A stretch of DNA of 64,000 bases from the NCBI RefSeq assembly GCF_001187435.1, contig NZ_LFXA01000009.1:62001-126000 (forward strand), read 5' to 3'. The translations under genes and the position numbers were made by a program. Position 1 is the first letter of the stretch. Every line of letters begins with the position of its first letter. Positions 55,488 to 64,000 of this stretch are shown here, piece after piece. The notes beneath the pieces were generated by a model. It was not told the DNA's origin. It saw only the letters and a program-made list of their open reading frames with translations, and made no database searches. Origin of the DNA: Streptomyces caatingaensis (GTDB lineage: Bacteria; Actinomycetota; Actinomycetes; Streptomycetales; Streptomycetaceae).

Positions 55488-56345
55488 ATGGGCAGCCATA
55501 CGCTTCCGGAACCCGTGACCGCCGCCGGGCGCGAGGGACTCGCCGCGCTCCTCGCCCGGCCCGGGCGGGCCGTCGTCGCCCTCGACTTCGACGGCACGCT
55601 CGCCGAGATCGTGCCCGACCCCGAGCGGGCCCGCGCCCACCCCGGCGCCGTCCCGGCGCTCGCCCGCCTCGCCCCGCGGCTCGCCTCCGTCGCGGTGATC
55701 ACGGGACGGCCGGCGGGGGTCGCGGTGCGCTACGGCGGGTTCGCGGGGGTGGCCGGGCTGGAGCGGCTGGTCGTGCTCGGGCACTACGGCGCGGAGCGCT
55801 GGGACGCGGTGTCGGGGGTCGTGCGGTCGCCCGCGCCGCACCCCGGGATCGCGGCCGTCCTGGCCGAGTTGCCCGGCGTCCTCGACAAGTCCGGCGCCTG
55901 GCCGGGCACGTGGGTGGAGACCGCGCCCATCGAGAACAAGGGCGGCCGGGCGGTGGCCGTCCACACCCGGCGCGCGCCCTCCCCGCAGGCCGCCTTCCGC
56001 GCCCTCCGGGAGCCCCTCGCCGAACTCGCCGCCCGTCACGGGCTGATCGTCGAGCCGGGCCGGCTCGTCCTGGAGCTCCGCCCGCCGGGCGTGGACAAGG
56101 GCGTCGCCCTCGCGGAGTACGTGCGGGAGGCCGGGGCGGAGTGCGTGCTGTACGCCGGGGACGACCTGGGGGACCTGGCGGCGTTCGGAGCGGTGGAGGG
56201 GTTGCGGGAGGAAGGGGTGCGGGGGGTGCTGGTGTGCAGTGGGAGCGCGGAGGTCGGTGAGCTGGCTGCCCGGGCGGACGTGGTGGTGGACGGGCCGGCG
56301 GGTGTGGTGGGGCTGTTGGAGGCGTTGGGGGATGCAGTCGGGTGA
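55488..56345 (+). CDS. otsB: Trehalose-6-phosphate phosphatase
   Basis: 285 residues from the ATG at 55488. HAD-family motifs: VALDFDGTLAEIV (nucleophile Asp), AVITGRPAGV, PPGVDKGVALAEYV (Lys) and LYAGDDLGDLAAF (terminal Asp pair). A cap domain occupies about 115-215. Converts trehalose-6-phosphate from OtsA to trehalose. TAGGGT (55475-55480) ends 7 nt before the ATG; no ribosome-binding site, so leaderless. The 3' end contains an unusual run of guanine-rich codons. Confidence 0.93.
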   Translation: MGSHTLPEPVTAAGREGLAALLARPGRAVVALDFDGTLAEIVPDPERARAHPGAVPALARLAPRLASVAVITGRPAGVAVRYGGFAGVAGLERLVVLGHYGAERWDAVSGVVRSPAPHPGIAAVLAELPGVLDKSGAWPGTWVETAPIENKGGRAVAVHTRRAPSPQAAFRALREPLAELAARHGLIVEPGRLVLELRPPGVDKGVALAEYVREAGAECVLYAGDDLGDLAAFGAVEGLREEGVRGVLVCSGSAEVGELAARADVVVDGPAGVVGLLEALGDAVG

Positions 56346-56397
56346 CTCGGCCGGGTGACCGCCGGGGGACCGACGCCCCGGCCGGCGGTCCCGGGCG

Positions 56398-57138
56398 TCA
56401 GTCCCCGTCCGCGTCCGCCGCTTCCTGCCGGCGGGTGCCGGACTTCGCGTCGTCCGGGACGCCGACCGCCGACAGCGCCGTCGTCCAGTCGTGGGCGATG
56501 GCCCGCTGGACGGCGGTCAGCTCCGCCTTGCCGGAGCAGACGGCGTTCTTGAGCTTGGTCTCGACGACGTCCTTCGGGTTGTTGGGCCCCGCCCCGTCCC
56601 GGTGCCCGGGCGACGGCGGCTCGACCCAGAGGTTGCGCGGGTCGTTGGGGTCGCCGCCGAGCTGGAGGCTGATGAGGTGGTCGTACTCGGCGTCGCGCAG
56701 CGACTTCTTGTAGCCGTAGGACTCGGCGTTGGCCGTCTTCTCCCGGTTGGTGATGCTCACCGGCGGCCGGATGCCCTTCGTGTAGCCGGAGCGGCAGATC
56801 GTCGTCTTCAGCGTGGCCTGCGTGACCTTCGGATTCGTCGCCCCCGGCGTGCACTTGGGGTCGGGCAGCGGCTGTTTGTCCTTCGTGTAGCGGTAGGTGC
56901 ACGTCCCGGCGGCCGGCTGCTTCTGCACCGTGTACGCGGGCTGGGGGCCGGGCCCGACGGGGACGGGGCCCCCGCCGCCGGCGGAGGGCGAAGTGGCCGA
57001 CGGCGACGGCGCGTTCGAGGCGGCCGCCCTCGACTCGGGCTTGGCGTCGTCCGAGCCGGAGGAGCAGCCGGACGTCGTCGCGGCGAACAGCGCGGCCGAG
57101 GCCGCCGTCAGGGCGATCCATCGCGGGGTGGTGGACAT
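56398..57138 (-). CDS. Secreted lipoprotein with HNH-nuclease-like motif
   Basis: 246 residues from MSTTPRWIALTAASA. Lipobox TSGC gives a lipid-anchored protein; a Ser/Pro/Gly-rich linker (about 30-75) follows. The C-terminal domain has TICRSGYTK, then AEYDHLISLQLGGDPNDPRN with LWVEP: the DH and N residues match the HNH/GmrSD-like metal-finger core (DH...LGG...N...LW). Cys pairs (GTCTY, PKCTPG, TICRSG, AVCSG) suggest disulfides. A nuclease outside the cell is a fair guess. It lies between otsB and otsA, but is not clearly related to them. Confidence 0.75.
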   Translation of the reverse strand: MSTTPRWIALTAASAALFAATTSGCSSGSDDAKPESRAAASNAPSPSATSPSAGGGGPVPVGPGPQPAYTVQKQPAAGTCTYRYTKDKQPLPDPKCTPGATNPKVTQATLKTTICRSGYTKGIRPPVSITNREKTANAESYGYKKSLRDAEYDHLISLQLGGDPNDPRNLWVEPPSPGHRDGAGPNNPKDVVETKLKNAVCSGKAELTAVQRAIAHDWTTALSAVGVPDDAKSGTRRQEAADADGD

Positions 57139-57206
57139 GAGCCCATCAATACCCAGCGCCACCCGCCGTTCAGCCGGGGAGCGGATGCGCGACGGAGCGC
57201 GTCAAC

Positions 57207-58697
57207 TCACCGCGTACGCCCCGCAGTTGCTTCTTCCAGCGCGTCGAGCTGGTCGAGGAACCAGCGCGCCGGCGGCAGCGCCGTCGCCGCCGCGGCCAGC
57301 CGCTCGGTGCGCTCCGCGCGCTGCACCGGGTCCATCAGCAGCGCCTCGTGCAGCGCCCGCGCGGTCGCCACCACGTCGTACGGGTTGACCAGGAGCGCGT
57401 CCTCGCCCAGCTCCGCCGCCGCGCCCGCCTCCCGGGAGAGCACCAGGGCGCAGCCGTGGTCGGAGACCACCGGGACCTCCTTGGCGACCAGGTTCATGCC
57501 GTCCCGGATGGGGTTGACCAGCGCCACGTCCGCCATCCGGTACGCCGCCAGCGAGCGCGCGAAGTCGTCCTTGACGTGCAGCGCGACCGGCGTCCAGTCG
57601 GCCGTCCCCCAGGCCGCGTTGATCTCGCCGGCCAGGCGCTCCACCTCGGCGGTGTAGTCGCGGTAGACGGCGAGGTCCTGCCGCGAGGGGTAGGCGAAGG
57701 CGATGTGGACGACCTTGCCGCGCCACTGCGGGTGCTCCTCCAGGAGCGCGGCGAAGGCGTGCAGGCCGCGCACGATGTTCTTGGACAGCTCGGTGCGGTC
57801 CACCCGGACGATCGTCCGCCGGTCCGGCCCGACCTGCCGCCGCAGCGCCGCCATCCGCTCCTCGACGTCCGGCCGGTGCGCGCGCTCGCGCAGGAAGGCG
57901 CCGTCCGCGCCCAGGCCGTGGACGCCGAGCGCCGTCGTCCGCCCCTCGGAGCGCACGGCGAGGCGGTCGCCGGAGCGCAGCACCTCCGCGCCGAGCACGT
58001 CGGCGCAGCAGGCGGCGAACGCCTCGGCCCAGCGGCGGGTGAGGAACGCCGCCCGGTCGCCGCCGAGGACGCCGCGCAGCACCTGGGCGGCGATGTCGTC
58101 CGGCAGCATCCGGTAGTAGTCCGGCGGCGCCCAGGGCGTGTGGGAGAAGTGGCCGATGCGCAGGTCGGGGCGGCGGTCGCGGAGCAGCGCGGGGACGAGC
58201 GTGAGGTGGTAGTCCTGGACGAGGACGGCGGCGCCCTCGGCCGCCTCCTCGGCGAGCGCGTCCGCGAAGGCCGCGTTGTACGTCTCGTACGCCGCCCACT
58301 GCTCGCGGAAGCCGGCGTCGAAGGCGGGCTCCAGGGGGGTCTGGTAGAGCAGGTGGTGGATGAACCAGAGCACCGAGTTGGCCACGCCGTTGTAGGCGGT
58401 GGCGAAGGTCTCGGCCGGGATGTCGAGCATCCGTACGCGCTGCCCGCCGGTGTCGGCGGGGTCGAGTCTGCGGCCGGCGCGGCGGGCAGCGAGCCGGTCG
58501 CCCTCGCCGAGCGCGGCGCACACCCAGACGGCACCGGCCTCCGGGCCGATCGCGCTGAGCCCCGAGACCAGCCCGCCGCCGCCGCGGCCGGCCGTGAGGC
58601 CGCCGTCCTCGGCGAGCCGGTAGCTGACCGGCCCCCGGTTGGAGGCCACGACGATCGGGGCGGCATGAGGGGTGGTGTGCACGTGCTCAGCGACCAT
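57207..58697 (-). CDS. otsA: Trehalose-6-phosphate synthase
   Basis: 496 residues from MVAEHVHTTPHAAPIV. GT20 motifs: VVASNRGPVSYRL near the N-terminus, VLVQDYHLTLVPALL (acceptor), GHFSHTPWAPPDYYRMLP, VRVDRTELSKNIVRGL, and the donor-phosphate site NPIRDGMNLVAKE. Couples UDP- or GDP-glucose with glucose-6-phosphate. It is on the strand opposite to otsB, with the HNH-like gene between, and follows gpgS in direction. Length is normal. Confidence 0.95.
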   Translation of the reverse strand: MVAEHVHTTPHAAPIVVASNRGPVSYRLAEDGGLTAGRGGGGLVSGLSAIGPEAGAVWVCAALGEGDRLAARRAGRRLDPADTGGQRVRMLDIPAETFATAYNGVANSVLWFIHHLLYQTPLEPAFDAGFREQWAAYETYNAAFADALAEEAAEGAAVLVQDYHLTLVPALLRDRRPDLRIGHFSHTPWAPPDYYRMLPDDIAAQVLRGVLGGDRAAFLTRRWAEAFAACCADVLGAEVLRSGDRLAVRSEGRTTALGVHGLGADGAFLRERAHRPDVEERMAALRRQVGPDRRTIVRVDRTELSKNIVRGLHAFAALLEEHPQWRGKVVHIAFAYPSRQDLAVYRDYTAEVERLAGEINAAWGTADWTPVALHVKDDFARSLAAYRMADVALVNPIRDGMNLVAKEVPVVSDHGCALVLSREAGAAAELGEDALLVNPYDVVATARALHEALLMDPVQRAERTERLAAAATALPPARWFLDQLDALEEATAGRTR

Positions 58698-58760
58698 GAC
58701 GCCAGCCTTGCCCCGCCGCCAACCGCTCAAACGTACGCCCCCGCCCTCCCCCGGGGCCGC

Positions 58761-59708
58761 CTAGGCCGCGCGGCGCTCCGCGTACTCGGGTATCCCGGCC
58801 ATCGGCGGCCGCTCCTCCGTGTCCACCGGGTACGTGCGCGGCACGAAGCCCTCCGCCGCGCGCTCGAACTGCACCAGCTCCGGGCGCACCAGCGGCCCGC
58901 GCCCCAGCCGCAGCTGCGCGGTGCGGTAGATGGCGGCGGCCATGCGGCCCAGTGCCCGGCCGTCCTGGTGCCGGTGCTTGCGCACGCCCACGTCCACCTG
59001 GGCCAGCGCGTCCAGGCCCACCGTGTGCAGCGCGTCCACCAGCAGCCCCAGCTCCACCCCGTAGCCCACCGGGAACGGCAGCCGCTCCAGCAGCGAGCGC
59101 CGCGCCGCGTACTCCCCGCCCAGCGGCTGGACGAAGCCCGCCAGCGGCGGCCAGTGCAGATTGAGCAGCGGGCGGGCCACCAGCTCGGTCACCCGGCCGC
59201 CCTGGCCCTCCAGCTCGCCCAGCGGACGGTCGTACATCGCCTTGACGAAGGCGACGTCCGGGTCGGTGAGCAGCGGGCCGACGATCCCCGAGACGAACGC
59301 GGCCGAGAAGTCGCGCAGGTCGGCGTCCACGAAGCACACGATGTCGCCGCTCGTCACCAGCAGCGACCGCCACAGCACCTCGCCCTTGCCGGGCACGGCG
59401 GGCAGCCGCGGCAGCACCGCGTCCCGGTGCTCGACCCGGGCCCCCGCCGCCCGGGCCGCCCGTGCCGTGCCGTCCGCGGAACCGGAGTCGAGCACCACCA
59501 GCTCGTCCACCAGGGGCACGTCCGCGGTCATCAGCTCGCGCCGGATCGTGGCCACGATGTCCCCGACGGTGGCCTCCTCGTTCAGGGCGGGCAGCACCAC
59601 GCTCACGGTGCTCCCCGTCTCGCGCTTGGCGGCGAGCAGCCGGTCGAGCGGACGGTCTGCGGCGGACCAGGACCGCCGGGCCAGCCAGCGCTCCACCTCT
59701 TCCAGCAC
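58761..59708 (-). CDS. gpgS: Glucosyl-3-phosphoglycerate synthase
   Basis: 315 residues from a GTG at 59708, with GAGGAG 9 nt upstream. GT-A fold: TVSVVLPALNEEATVGDIV, LVVLDSGSADGTARAA, GDIVCFVDADLRDFS (metal-binding DxD-like), and QPLGGEYAARRSLLERL with the acceptor loop. GpgS makes glucosyl-3-phosphoglycerate, precursor of glucosylglycerate and methylglucose lipopolysaccharides. It sits upstream of otsA on the same strand; a dedicated GpgP phosphatase is not in the window. Confidence 0.88.
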   Translation of the reverse strand: MLEEVERWLARRSWSAADRPLDRLLAAKRETGSTVSVVLPALNEEATVGDIVATIRRELMTADVPLVDELVVLDSGSADGTARAARAAGARVEHRDAVLPRLPAVPGKGEVLWRSLLVTSGDIVCFVDADLRDFSAAFVSGIVGPLLTDPDVAFVKAMYDRPLGELEGQGGRVTELVARPLLNLHWPPLAGFVQPLGGEYAARRSLLERLPFPVGYGVELGLLVDALHTVGLDALAQVDVGVRKHRHQDGRALGRMAAAIYRTAQLRLGRGPLVRPELVQFERAAEGFVPRTYPVDTEERPPMAGIPEYAERRAA

Positions 59709-59792
59709 GTGTACGACTCCTCGTTGACTCAGGCACGTTGTGTGACGCATCTCGCTGTGCGGACGGCCCTCTCACGGGCCCGCACCTTCCGA

Positions 59793-59798
59793 TACAGT
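59793..59798 (+). promoter_or_regulatory. -10 element of the thrC leader transcript
   Basis: TACAGT (59793-59798), about 90 nt upstream of the riboswitch, sits in the divergent gpgS/thrC region. A matching -35 is not obvious. Confidence 0.45.
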
Positions 59799-59886
59799 CT
59801 TGAACAACGCGCGGCCCGCCCGTATGTCGGGGTCCGCGTGTGCCACAAACGCCCGGCCGCCGACACCGCCGACCGGTGCCACACCG

Positions 59887-60069
59887 CTCATCCAGAGGGG
59901 CAGAGGGACACGGCCCGATGAAGCCCCGGCAACCCTCCAGCCGGTCTCGCCCACCCGTCGTCCGGCCACCACCCGTGGTGGCCCGGCGGGCGGAAGTTCC
60001 ACAGCGAGGCTCCCGGCGGGGAAGGTGCCAATTCCGTCTCGTGGCGAGGTTCGCCACGAGGAAGATGAG
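59887..60069 (+). promoter_or_regulatory. SAM-I (S-box) riboswitch upstream of thrC
   Basis: The conserved S-box blocks occur in order: P1 strand CTCATC (59887-59892), AGAGGGGCAGAGGGA, CCGATGAAGCCCCGGCAACC, GAAGGTGCCAATTCC, and the closing AAGATGAG (60062-60069), whose GATGAG pairs with CTCATC. Interior loops between the P2 and P3 elements are longer than usual (183 nt overall). A hairpin TCGTGGCGAGGTTCGCCACGA lies between the last two blocks. SAM binding would reduce expression of thrC, probably at translation since the start is 20 nt past P1. Confidence 0.9.
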
Positions 60070-60088
60070 GAGAAAGGGCCTCGCCTCC

Positions 60089-61369
60089 ATGGCTGTGCAA
60101 GCCGTCGAACGCGCTGTTTCCGCCGACCGTCCCTTCGGACCCGCCGTCGCTCTCTCCTGCCGCGAGTGCGGCGAGCGCTTCGCGCTCGGACCCGTCTTCG
60201 CCTGCACCTCCTGCTTCGGTCCGCTGGAGGTCGCCTACGAGCTGCCGGCCGGCGACCCGGAGGGGCTGCGGCGCCGCATCGAGTCCGGGCCGGCGAACCT
60301 CTGGCGCTACGCCCCGCTGCTGCCCGTCCCCGCCGGCGTCGCCGCCGAACCGAATCTGGAACCCGGCTTCACCCGTCTCGTCCGCGCCGACCGGCTCGCC
60401 CGCGAACTCGGCGTCACCGGCGGCCTGTTCGTCAAGGACGACTCCGGGAACCCCACCCACTCCTTCAAGGACCGCGTCGTCGCCGTCGCCGTCGAGGCGG
60501 CGCGCGCCTTCGGCTTCACGACCCTCTCCTGCTCCTCGACGGGCAACCTGGCCGGCGCGGTCGGCGCCGCGGCGGCGCGGGCGGGGCTGCGCTCCTGCGT
60601 CTTCATCCCGCACGACCTGGAGGCGGGCAAGGTCGTGATGGCCGCGGTCTACGGCGGCGACCTGGTCGGCATCGAGGGCACCTACGACGACGTCAACCGC
60701 TTCTGCTCCGAGCTGATCGGCGATCCGGCGGGGGAGGGCTGGGGCTTCGTCAACGTCAACCTGCGCCCCTACTACGGGGAGGGCTCCAAGACCCTCGCCT
60801 ACGAGATCTGCGAGCAGCTGGGGTGGCGGCTGCCGGACCAGCTCGTGGTGCCGGTCGCGTCCGGGTCGCAGCTCACGAAGATCGACAAGGGGTTGCGGGA
60901 GCTGGTGGCGCTGGGGCTGGTGGAGGACCGGCCGTACCGGATCTTCGGGGCCCAGGCGGCGGGGTGCGCGCCGGTGGCGCGGGCCTTCAAGGACGGGCAC
61001 GACGTCGTCCGGCCCGTCCGGCCGGACACCATCGCCAAGTCCCTGGCCATCGGCAACCCCGCCGACGGGCCGTACGTCCTCGACATCGCCCGGCGCACGG
61101 GCGGGGCGGTCGAGGACGTGACGGACGAGGAGGTCGTGGACGGGATCCGGCTGCTCGCCCGTACGGAGGGGATCTTCGCGGAGACGGCGGGCGGGGTGAC
61201 GGTCGGCGTCACCCGCAAGCTGCTCGAACTCGGGCTGCTGGATCCCTCCTTGACCACCGTGGTCCTCAACACCGGGGACGGTCTCAAGACGCTCGACGCG
61301 GTCTCGGCCGGGCCGCGGGCCGTGATCCGGCCGAGCGTGGCGGCGTTCCGCGCGGCGGGCCTGGGGTAG
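60089..61369 (+). CDS. thrC: Threonine synthase
   Basis: 426 residues from MAVQAVERAVSADRP. An N-terminal zinc ribbon (CRECGERF ... CTSCFGP) precedes the PLP fold; the PLP Lys is in NPTHSFKDRVV (Lys127), the phosphate-binding loop is SSTGNLAGAVG, and VASGSQLTKIDKG is the second conserved segment. Converts O-phosphohomoserine to threonine. A SAM-I riboswitch precedes it. The C-terminus ends 17 nt before a large hairpin array. Confidence 0.95.
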   Translation: MAVQAVERAVSADRPFGPAVALSCRECGERFALGPVFACTSCFGPLEVAYELPAGDPEGLRRRIESGPANLWRYAPLLPVPAGVAAEPNLEPGFTRLVRADRLARELGVTGGLFVKDDSGNPTHSFKDRVVAVAVEAARAFGFTTLSCSSTGNLAGAVGAAAARAGLRSCVFIPHDLEAGKVVMAAVYGGDLVGIEGTYDDVNRFCSELIGDPAGEGWGFVNVNLRPYYGEGSKTLAYEICEQLGWRLPDQLVVPVASGSQLTKIDKGLRELVALGLVEDRPYRIFGAQAAGCAPVARAFKDGHDVVRPVRPDTIAKSLAIGNPADGPYVLDIARRTGGAVEDVTDEEVVDGIRLLARTEGIFAETAGGVTVGVTRKLLELGLLDPSLTTVVLNTGDGLKTLDAVSAGPRAVIRPSVAAFRAAGLG

Positions 61370-61386
61370 GGGGCCCGGTTTCCTCT

Positions 61387-62019
61387 CCCCGCCCCGCCCT
61401 TTCCCCGTCTCCGCAGGGGCTCCGCCCCTGGCGCCACCCCGGCCCGCGCTCCGCGCGGCGGCGGGGGCTCCGCCCCCTGCACCCCGGGCGGGGCTCCGCC
61501 CCTGCACCCCGCTGGGGGAGTCTCTGGACCGAGGGTGGGGCTTCGCCCGCCGCTGCGCCGCCGGGGGCTTCGCCCTCGGGGTTCCGGGTGGGCTTCGCCC
61601 TTGCACCCGCTGGGGTTCGCCTTGGACCCCGGGTGCGGGGCGGCTTGTACCCCCTGGGGCTTCCCCCTGGAACCTGGGCGGGCTTCGCCCCTGCATCGCT
61701 GGGGGCTCGGCCCCCTTGGACTCCGGGCGGGCTTCGCCCCTGCACCCACTGGGGGCTTCGCCCCCTGGACCTGGGCGGGGCTTCGCCTCCGCACCCGGGC
61801 GGAGCCCCGCCCCTGCACCGGCCAGGTCCCTGCACCGACCAGGGGCCTCCGCCCCGGCACCCTCGGTCGCGGCTCCTCGCCTCGTCCTCGAGGCTCCCCG
61901 GAGGGGATCCGCAGAGCGGGGTGCCGGCCCGTCCTGCGCCGCGGGGGGCGGGGGCGACGCAGCGGCCACGTTGCCCCCGCGCGGAGCGCGGCAAGAAACG
62001 GTGAAAGGGCGGGGCGGGG
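61387..62019. repeat. 0.63-kb gene-free array of GC-rich hairpins with inverted ends
   Basis: The left 26 nt (61387-61412, starting CCCCGCCCCGCCC) match the reverse complement of the right 26 nt (61994-62019) at 23 of 26 positions. Inside are a dozen or more hairpin units GGGGC-NNN-GCCCC, mostly GGGGCTCCGCCCC or GGGGCTTCGCCCC, alternating with short linkers (CTGCACCC, CTGGACC). It follows thrC by 17 nt and ends 97 nt before the MoaD-like gene. Same plan as the 31.3-32.3 kb array. Confidence 0.8.
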
Positions 62020-62116
62020 GCACTTCTTCGCCGGTAGGCGCACCGGCGCCCAGGCCGCACCGTCCCCACCGAATCCATCCACTCAACAACAACAACGACA
62101 GAGAGCGAGGCACTCC

Positions 62117-62392
62117 ATGAGCGTCACCGTCCGCATCCCCACCATCCTCCGCACCTACACCGCCGGCCGGGCCGAGGTCGTCGCCGAGGGCGGGACTCTC
62201 GCCGACGTGATCGCGGACCTGGAGAAGAACCACCCGGGCATCGGGGCCCGCGTCCTCGACGAGGCGGGCAAGCTGCGCCGCTTCGTGAACGTCTACGTCA
62301 ACGACGACGACGTCCGCTTCGAGGGCGGCCTGGCCGCACCCACCCCCGACGGCGCGGGAGTGTCGATCATCCCGGCCGTCGCGGGTGGCTGA
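62117..62392 (+). CDS. MoaD/ThiS-family ubiquitin-like sulfur carrier
   Basis: 91 residues from MSVTVRIPTILRTYT, with GAGCGAGG upstream. Beta-grasp fold with the C-terminal di-glycine VAGG that is thiocarboxylated in sulfur transfer to molybdopterin, thiamine or cysteine. The short LRRFVNVYVNDDDVRF segment is typical of the CysO/MoaD group. The 5' leader contains a CAACAACAACAACGACAG run. Position after thrC agrees with S. coelicolor. Confidence 0.88.
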   Translation: MSVTVRIPTILRTYTAGRAEVVAEGGTLADVIADLEKNHPGIGARVLDEAGKLRRFVNVYVNDDDVRFEGGLAAPTPDGAGVSIIPAVAGG

Positions 62393-62836
62393 GCGCGGCC
62401 CACGCGCCCCCCAACTCCCCCAACCCCCTTTTCGCAACAAGCCTGTACAAACCGCGGAGCACCCCGTCCCAGAAGCGGACGGGGTCATTCCGTCTGTTGA
62501 ACCGCGATACAGTTGGGGCGTTCCCCCTCCGGTGTCAGAGCCGAACGCATATGAGAACCCGTCAATTTGCACCGGAAATACGTGCGCGAATTGTCGGGAA
62601 GGTGCGGTCTGTCCGGCCCGACTTGCCCTGGAACCACCCCAGTTCGCCGGATATCACCGATCGGCGCCGCCGGGATTTCTCGTCCGTCTGACCTGTTGCA
62701 GACGGCATCCGTGCAGATACATTCAGCCGCGGTCGACGCGTTCCGGCGCACACCTCTGGGTGTCACAAGGGGTGAGGTCTGACCCGGGTCCGCGAAGTGC
62801 GGTCCTGTGCAAGGGCCAGTAATAGGGGAGTTAGGC
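62393..62836. other. 444-nt region upstream of the cold-shock gene
   Basis: No gene. A -10-like TACAGT (62508-62513) would give a long 5' leader of about 315 nt to the cold-shock gene, which is common in that family. The rest is mixed in composition, with several short inverted repeats. Confidence 0.5.
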
Positions 62837-63040
62837 ATGGCTCAGGGCACCGTCAAGTGGTTCAACGCGGAGAAGGGGTACGGCTTCATCGCGGTCGACG
62901 GTGGTGCGGATGTTTTCGTCCACTACAGCGCGATCCAGATGGACGGCTACCGCACCCTGGAGGAGGGGCAGCGAGTCGAGTTCGAGATCTCGCAGGGCCA
63001 GAAGGGACCGCAGGCAGACATGGTGAGGGTGACCGCCTGA
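62837..63040 (+). CDS. scoF4: Cold-shock protein (CspA family)
   Basis: 67 residues from [14 protein letters not shown], with GGGGAG upstream. RNP-1 KGYGFIAV and RNP-2 VFVHYSAI give the OB-fold RNA/DNA-binding surface. Acts as an RNA chaperone. The position between the MoaD-like gene and groEL2 matches S. coelicolor, where the gene is called scoF4 (from memory). A strong terminator follows. Confidence 0.92.
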   Translation: MAQGTVKWFNAEKGYGFIAVDGGADVFVHYSAIQMDGYRTLEEGQRVEFEISQGQKGPQADMVRVTA

Positions 63041-63075
63041 CCGCGGCGCATCGACCACCGGATCCTCAGCTTGCC

Positions 63076-63108
63076 GAAGGGCCCGCACCCCGCAGGTGCG
63101 GGCCCTTC
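63076..63108 (+). terminator. Terminator after the cold-shock gene
   Basis: GAAGGGCCCGCACC (63076-63089), 5-nt loop, GGTGCGGGCCCTTC (63095-63108): a perfect 14-bp stem 36 nt past the stop codon. Confidence 0.88.
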
Positions 63109-63156
63109 GCACACCCGGGGACGCCCCTCCCGCACGGGCGGTTCCGCCGAGGCGGC

Positions 63157-63218
63157 CTTGCACTCTCCAGTGTCGAGTGCTAATCATTGGCTTAGCACTC
63201 TCCGAGTGAGAGTGACAG
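63157..63218 (+). promoter_or_regulatory. Double CIRCE element upstream of groEL2
   Basis: CIRCE 1: CTTGCACTC (63157-63165), 9-nt spacer, GAGTGCTAA (63175-63183). CIRCE 2: TTAGCACTC (63192-63200), 9-nt spacer, GAGTGACAG (63210-63218), with a degenerate right arm. HrcA binding here represses groEL2 until heat shock; the ATG is 131 nt downstream. Confidence 0.85.
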
Positions 63219-63237
63219 ACTTGTGGACCGTCGGTGA

Positions 63238-64000
<763 letters not shown>

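Noticed and set aside
61387..62019. Insertion sequence or transposon
   Set aside because: Inverted ends are present, but no transposase frame and no clear target-site duplication. A non-autonomous element remains possible and is reported as a finding instead.

Overview
This window is high-GC actinobacterial chromosome, almost certainly from a Streptomyces species. The genes have the strong third-position GC bias of that genus, with GTG and TTG starts. The content is Streptomyces core: mshA, phoU/phoR/phoP, carD, msiK, cdgB, nagKA, thrC, a cold-shock gene and groEL2, in an order that from memory largely follows the S. coelicolor SCO42xx block. There is one tRNA gene and no rRNA, CRISPR array, integrase or insertion sequence.

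Layout. 1-1.4 kb: end of an ABC exporter operon. 1.6-5.4 kb: polyphosphate cassette (ppk, CHAD protein, Nudix). 5.4-9.7 kb: a methyltransferase, mshA for mycothiol, a YbjN protein and an MFS transporter. 9.9-13.9 kb: gpmA, a 27-residue Cys-rich metallothionein-like peptide, phoU, and divergent phoR-phoP behind PHO boxes. 13.9-17.8 kb: lipoprotein, carD, ispD-ispF and a small flavin/F420-type oxidoreductase. 17.8-20.4 kb: two paralogous acyltransferase-3 membrane proteins. 20.5-27.4 kb: cysS, rlmB, a DoxX protein, a nucleotidyltransferase and msiK with a DasR-like site. 27.6-34.5 kb: tRNA-Thr(UGU), an MMPL transporter, an M24 peptidase, a 1 kb gene-free repeat array and a DHA2-type MFS gene. 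34.5-39.6 kb: secreted M4 protease, GNAT, an MT0933-type small protein, terD, an ArfB-like hydrolase and a flavin reductase. 39.9-42.7 kb: cdgB behind a BldD-type box and a membrane-anchored protein. 43.2-48.5 kb: an apparent accessory island with a WXG-like three-gene cassette, an XRE regulator and two small proteins. 48.5-55.1 kb: sugar-phosphate and amino-sugar genes (aldolase, PfkB kinase, nagA, nagK, SIS protein, sugar-binding lipoprotein). 55.2-59.7 kb: otsB, a secreted HNH-like protein, otsA and gpgS. 59.9-64 kb: a SAM-I riboswitch on thrC, a second repeat array, a MoaD-like protein, a cold-shock gene and CIRCE-controlled groEL2, cut by the window end.

How the parts connect. Phosphate is one theme: ppk, CHAD, phoU, phoR and phoP, with PHO-box-like repeats at phoU/phoR and perhaps at ppk. 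Amino-sugar catabolism is another: nagK, nagA, the SIS protein, a Tat-lipoprotein binding protein without its own permeases, and the shared ATPase MsiK. DasR-like operators lie upstream of both msiK and nagK. Stress and compatible-solute genes (otsA, otsB, gpgS, mshA, terD, cold shock, groEL2) fill much of the rest.

The least explained structures are three intergenic arrays of short GC-rich hairpins sharing an end motif (about 8.26-8.40, 31.26-32.32 and 61.39-62.02 kb), two of them bounded by 26-bp inverted ends. Others are the Cys-rich micropeptide, the 43-48.5 kb island, and a set of eleven genes whose -10 hexamer lies 6-7 nt before the start codon, which implies leaderless mRNAs.
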